From Nocardia amikacinitolerans NBRC 108937 (GTDB taxonomy: Bacteria; Actinomycetota; Actinomycetes; Mycobacteriales; Mycobacteriaceae): 64,000 nt of DNA. A program made the translations under genes and the position numbers. The stretch covers positions 96,456 to 160,455 of the forward strand of contig NZ_BDAU01000033.1 in the NCBI RefSeq assembly GCF_001612615.1, written 5' to 3'. Shown piece by piece: positions 61,612 to 64,000 of this stretch (position 1 is its first letter; every line of letters begins with the position of its first letter). The notes under the pieces were generated by a model, which worked only from the letters and a program-made list of their open reading frames with translations, was not told where the DNA came from and searched no databases.

Positions 61612-62562
61612 GTGACTTCCTCTACCGACAGCCCCTCAACCACCCTGGTCATCGGCGCGGGCGGGCGACACGGTGGCACCGGTTCACATGTCGTGCGGCG
61701 TCTGCGCGAACACCATCACAAGGTGCGGGTGCTGGTACGCACCGATGACGAACGCGCACAACACCTTCGCGCCCTCGGCGCGCAGATCGTCGTGGGCGAT
61801 CTGCTCGATCACCGGACGTTGGGCGCGGCCGTGCAGGACGTCGACACCGTGTATTTCACCTACCCGGTCGCTCCCGGCATCGTGCAGGCCGCGGCCGATC
61901 TGGCCGCCGCGATCCGGCACGCCGCGACCACGCCGCGACTGGTGGTGATGTCCATGGGGGTCTCGGCCTCCGACAGCCCCAGTGGACTGGGACGCGCGCA
62001 ATGGGCCGCCGAGGAGGTGCTGTCCTGGGCGGGACTGGAACCGACGATCTTGCGGATCCAGGCGCTGTTCTACGAGAACATCGTGCTGCTGCACGCCGGA
62101 TCCATCCGCCGGACCGGCGGCTTCGCCAACAGTTTCGGCGATGCCGCGGTGCCGTGGATCAGCGGTCTCGACGCCGCCGATCTCGCCGTGGCCGCCCTGA
62201 CCGACCCGGCCCGATACCCTCGCGGCGCCACGCTCTACCCGCTGGGGGCGGCCGTGCACAGCCACGCCGAAATCGCCGCTCTCATCGGCGCCGAAACAGG
62301 GGCACCGGTCCGATACACCCACATCCCCGCCGGGCAATGGCAGAGCGAACTGGAAGACCTCGCACACAGCGGCGCCGAATCATCCGTCAACCTCGCGATG
62401 GCACAGCATATTTCGACCATCGGTGCGGGATTCTCCCGGCTGCCCTCGGCCCCGCCGACCGATGCCGCCGCGCTCACCGAGGCCCTCGGCCGCACGCCGC
62501 AGACGTTCACCGAGTTCCTCCGCGAGCACCGCCACCACTTCGTTGCAACCCCCGGCCGTTGA
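61612..62562 (+). CDS. NmrA-like NAD(P)-binding protein
   Basis: 316 residues from GTG 61612. The N-terminal Rossmann motif is LVIGAGGRHGGTGSHVVRRL, followed by VRVLVRTDDERAQHLRALGA, IVVGDLLDHRTLGAAVQDVD and VYFTYPVAPGIVQAAAD. The Tyr-x3-Lys active site of classical SDRs is lacking, as in NmrA and atypical reductases. ALFYENIVLLHAGSIRRTGG matches NmrA-family quinone oxidoreductase-like proteins. It is divergent from the HxlR regulator, a frequent quinone- or aldehyde-responsive pair. Confidence 0.88.
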   Translation: MTSSTDSPSTTLVIGAGGRHGGTGSHVVRRLREHHHKVRVLVRTDDERAQHLRALGAQIVVGDLLDHRTLGAAVQDVDTVYFTYPVAPGIVQAAADLAAAIRHAATTPRLVVMSMGVSASDSPSGLGRAQWAAEEVLSWAGLEPTILRIQALFYENIVLLHAGSIRRTGGFANSFGDAAVPWISGLDAADLAVAALTDPARYPRGATLYPLGAAVHSHAEIAALIGAETGAPVRYTHIPAGQWQSELEDLAHSGAESSVNLAMAQHISTIGAGFSRLPSAPPTDAAALTEALGRTPQTFTEFLREHRHHFVATPGR

Positions 62563-62583
62563 TCCATCGGACACGGAAACTGT

Positions 62584-62682
62584 TCAGGCATATGCACCCT
62601 TAGTCCGGAGAAAGTAGTTCCAGATCCGCGCTGACTGCGGGATATCGGTGCGGACCCACAATGGGTCCTCGCTGTAGGGCAC
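62584..62682 (-). pseudogene. SAM-dependent methyltransferase (DUF574 type), N-terminal stub
   Basis: GTG 62682 is well placed after GAGGAG. The 32-residue product contains VRTDIPQSARIWNYFLRTKG, matching the very start of the DUF574/methyltransf_19 family (T-D-x-P-x-x-AR-x-W-x-Y-x-LGGKxN) before an early stop. The rest of the gene is gone where the NmrA-like gene ends at 62562, so an insertion or rearrangement replaced it. It lies 18 bases after the small gene at 62701-62889. Confidence 0.7.
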
Positions 62683-62700
62683 TGGTGGTCTCCTCGTCCG

Positions 62701-62889
62701 CTACGCCGAGCGGCCGTGGTTGGCGGCACGGTCGAGTTCGGCGCGCAGGCCACACAGCGTCGCGTGCAACAGTTCGAGGTCAACGCTGGTTGGGATCGCC
62801 AGGACTTCCGTTTCGCTCAACAGCATGTCGGTGATAGTTGGGTCCTCGCGCTGGCGGGCGGGAGAGTCTGTTTCGGTGGCGGCGTCCAT
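62701..62889 (-). CDS. Small conserved-looking protein upstream of the methyltransferase stub
   Basis: 62 residues from ATG 62889 with CAGGAGCACCAAA before it. The sequence is acidic, with TDMLLSETEVLAIPTSVDLE and LLHATLCGLRAELDRAANH, two helices and no known domain. Its good ribosome site and its tight link to the methyltransferase stub suggest the first gene of what was a two-gene operon. Function is unknown. Confidence 0.55.
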   Translation of the reverse strand: MDAATETDSPARQREDPTITDMLLSETEVLAIPTSVDLELLHATLCGLRAELDRAANHGRSA

Positions 62890-62961
62890 TTTGGTGCTCC
62901 TGATGAGTGGTAGACGAACTGCCGGTGCACGGAAGCTGTTGCGCGGCAGTTCGTTCTGGCG

Positions 62962-63174
62962 TCAGGCGAGTTGGGCGGCGCGCAGGATGAGCTCGATCTG
63001 GGGTCTGATGCCGGAGATCGTTGCCTGGATGCCGTTGTCGTGTTGCACGGTCATGCCGATGACCACGGTGAACAGGAACGACACCGCCAGGTCGACATCG
63101 AGCTTCGGCTCGGATGGATCGAAAGTGACTGTGGCGGTGAGTAGTTCGGTGATCGCGTCGCCGATAAGGGTGAG
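62962..63174 (-). pseudogene. Probable TetR-family regulator, C-terminal fragment
   Basis: LTLIGDAITELLTATVTFDP, then DLAVSFLFTVVIGMTVQHDN, then IRPQIELILRAAQ look like the last helices of a TetR ligand domain. No HTH precedes them; the frame upstream is unrelated. The assignment rests on helix pattern only, so a different helical protein is possible. Confidence 0.45.
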
Positions 63175-63206
63175 GCATGATGGGCGCACCTTCCAGAAAA
63201 CGAAAG

Positions 63207-63242
63207 AACGCCAGACCGGAGCTGACGCTCCGACCTGGCGTT
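63207..63242 (-). terminator. Intrinsic terminator of the leftward gene ending at 63306
   Basis: AACGCCAG-AC-CGGAGC and GCTCCG-AC-CTGGCGTT form a 16-position stem (two mismatches) with a TGAC loop. Read leftward it is followed by the T-rich stretch CTTTCGTTTTC, as in a rho-independent terminator. Confidence 0.8.
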
Positions 63243-63305
63243 CACGGGGACGGGAAAGGCAAAGCAACTACGGCGCAGGACGAGACATCGCAGGCAGGCC
63301 GAGGT

Positions 63306-63917
63306 TTAGGCCGCCACAGGCACTGCGGTCGCCACCGCGAGCGCGGCGTCCTCGAGGGCGAGGAGCCGATCCTCGGCGAGCTCGTACCAGCGGGCTTCGA
63401 ACCCCTTGCGCGCCTTGGGCGCCACCACATCCGGGGCTGAGACGAAGAACTCCTCCAACCGCGGATAGCTCGTCGACGGCGCGGTCAACCAGACACGGAC
63501 GTGCTCGCCGTCGACCTGCGGGCTGATCCGCAGTTCGGCGGCGAGGCGATGCAGCAGCGCCGTGGTGTGGGCGCGGTCGCCGCGGGCGATGACCTCGACC
63601 GCGCGCCACGCGCGGGCGGGAACGCTGTAGCAGCGCCGCACCCGATACGCCGCCCACCGGCAGCGGTCCAACTCCGCGGCGGCCAAGGCCAGAACTTGGT
63701 GTGCGCCATCGCGGCGCAACCGATTGGTCAACGACTTGCCCGGCCCGAACAGCCCCGAGTTGCGGTTGAGGGCGAGCGCGACGTACTCATCGACCAGATG
63801 CTTGAACGCCTCGGCCGGGGCGGCTTGGAAGCGGGCCAGCTGCTCGGGCCAGCTCGGGCGGGAGACGAAACGACAAGTTATTGCGAATATCTGATAACGA
63901 TCGCCGACAGGCCTCAC
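63306..63917 (-). CDS. Unrecognised protein
   Basis: 203 residues from GTG 63917. I do not recognise the family. The sequence is basic and mixed alpha/beta: EQLARFQAAPAEAFKHLVDE, NSGLFGPGKSLTNRLRRDG, RCRWAAYRVRRCYSVPARAW and PKARKGFEARWYELAEDRLL. No signal peptide or membrane helix is seen. The sequence around the start is AT-rich with GTTAT and ATAAC inverted, so the real start may lie further in. A good terminator follows it. It may be a mobile-element or chromosome-handling protein, but that is a guess. Confidence 0.6.
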   Translation of the reverse strand: MRPVGDRYQIFAITCRFVSRPSWPEQLARFQAAPAEAFKHLVDEYVALALNRNSGLFGPGKSLTNRLRRDGAHQVLALAAAELDRCRWAAYRVRRCYSVPARAWRAVEVIARGDRAHTTALLHRLAAELRISPQVDGEHVRVWLTAPSTSYPRLEEFFVSAPDVVAPKARKGFEARWYELAEDRLLALEDAALAVATAVPVAA

Positions 63918-63953
63918 CGAGTCCGTGTCAGGTGTAGCCCGGCTGGACTGATG

Positions 63954-63985
63954 GCGACAGCCCGAGATGACCTCGGGCTTGTCGC
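63954..63985. terminator. Hairpin near the window end
   Basis: GCGACAGCCCGAG (63954-63966) pairs with CTCGGGCTTGTCGC (63972-63985) with one bulged base and an ATGAC loop. It probably ends a gene lying beyond the window. Confidence 0.65.
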
Positions 63986-64000
63986 TTCCGGCTGAATACT

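Noticed and set aside
57972..63917. Prophage or integrative element as an intact unit
   Set aside because: Only one truncated recombinase and scattered broken genes are present; no structural, packaging or replication genes and no paired attachment sites were seen.

Overview
The window looks like chromosomal DNA of a mycolic-acid actinomycete, most probably Nocardia (Rhodococcus is the alternative). It is GC-rich with strong third-position GC bias. It carries two MspA-type outer-membrane porins, a type VII secretion substrate with its EspG chaperone, a LuxR-type ATPase regulator next to a DUF4254 gene, and many TetR/XRE/GntR/HxlR regulators. No rRNA, tRNA or CRISPR array was seen. All calls come from reading the sequence; no database search was run.

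Layout. 1-5700: two divergent GT39 membrane glycosyltransferases (one cut by the window edge), a DedA protein, a LysR regulator and a secreted protein. 6200-20250: an aromatic-catabolism region. A leftward operon (13054 to 6550) reads fumarylacetoacetase-like, extradiol/VOC, flavin monooxygenase, a second MhpA-like monooxygenase, a C-C hydrolase, a third monooxygenase, an NTF2-like protein and a carboxymuconolactone-decarboxylase-like protein. The first three of these carry large in-frame internal deletions. A rightward operon (13900 to 18866) reads monooxygenase, VOC, FAH, a GntR remnant and both CoA-transferase subunits. An esterase and a DoxX protein follow. A family of TTCT-N8-GAA sites lies in the divergent control region and before the DoxX/esterase operon, and an IclR regulator remnant lies at the far end.

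20500-25640: a tight six-gene operon, MspA, MspA, VTC-type polyphosphate polymerase, DUF4956, CotH kinase, DUF47/PhoU-like. It suggests a cell-envelope phosphate/polyphosphate system. 25870-30750: two related two-component systems, one with its response regulator ruined. 31100-37600: a secreted protein, a GT2 glycosyltransferase, a large LuxR-ATPase regulator, DUF4254 and a small CxxC protein. 37800-40800: a complete gluconate module (gluconokinase, GntP, GntR). 40850-43310: two Tat/lipoprotein amidohydrolases. 43570-46570: an IS3 scrap followed by a fused PE/PPE-like secretion substrate and EspG. 46700-57730: TetR/MMPL exporter, two XRE-MmyB regulators, two exported SnoaL-like proteins, a TetR and three exported proteins, two of them beta-propeller-like.

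57970-64000 is a graveyard: a broken SDR gene, a truncated serine recombinase with its divergent small partner, an intact and a broken GFA gene, an HxlR/NmrA pair, a methyltransferase stub, a TetR tail and one unrecognised gene. A theme of the whole window is gene decay by internal deletion. FAH, VOC, monooxygenase, GntR and SDR genes all keep both ends but have lost their middles, and the three in the leftward operon kept an open frame with good start sites.
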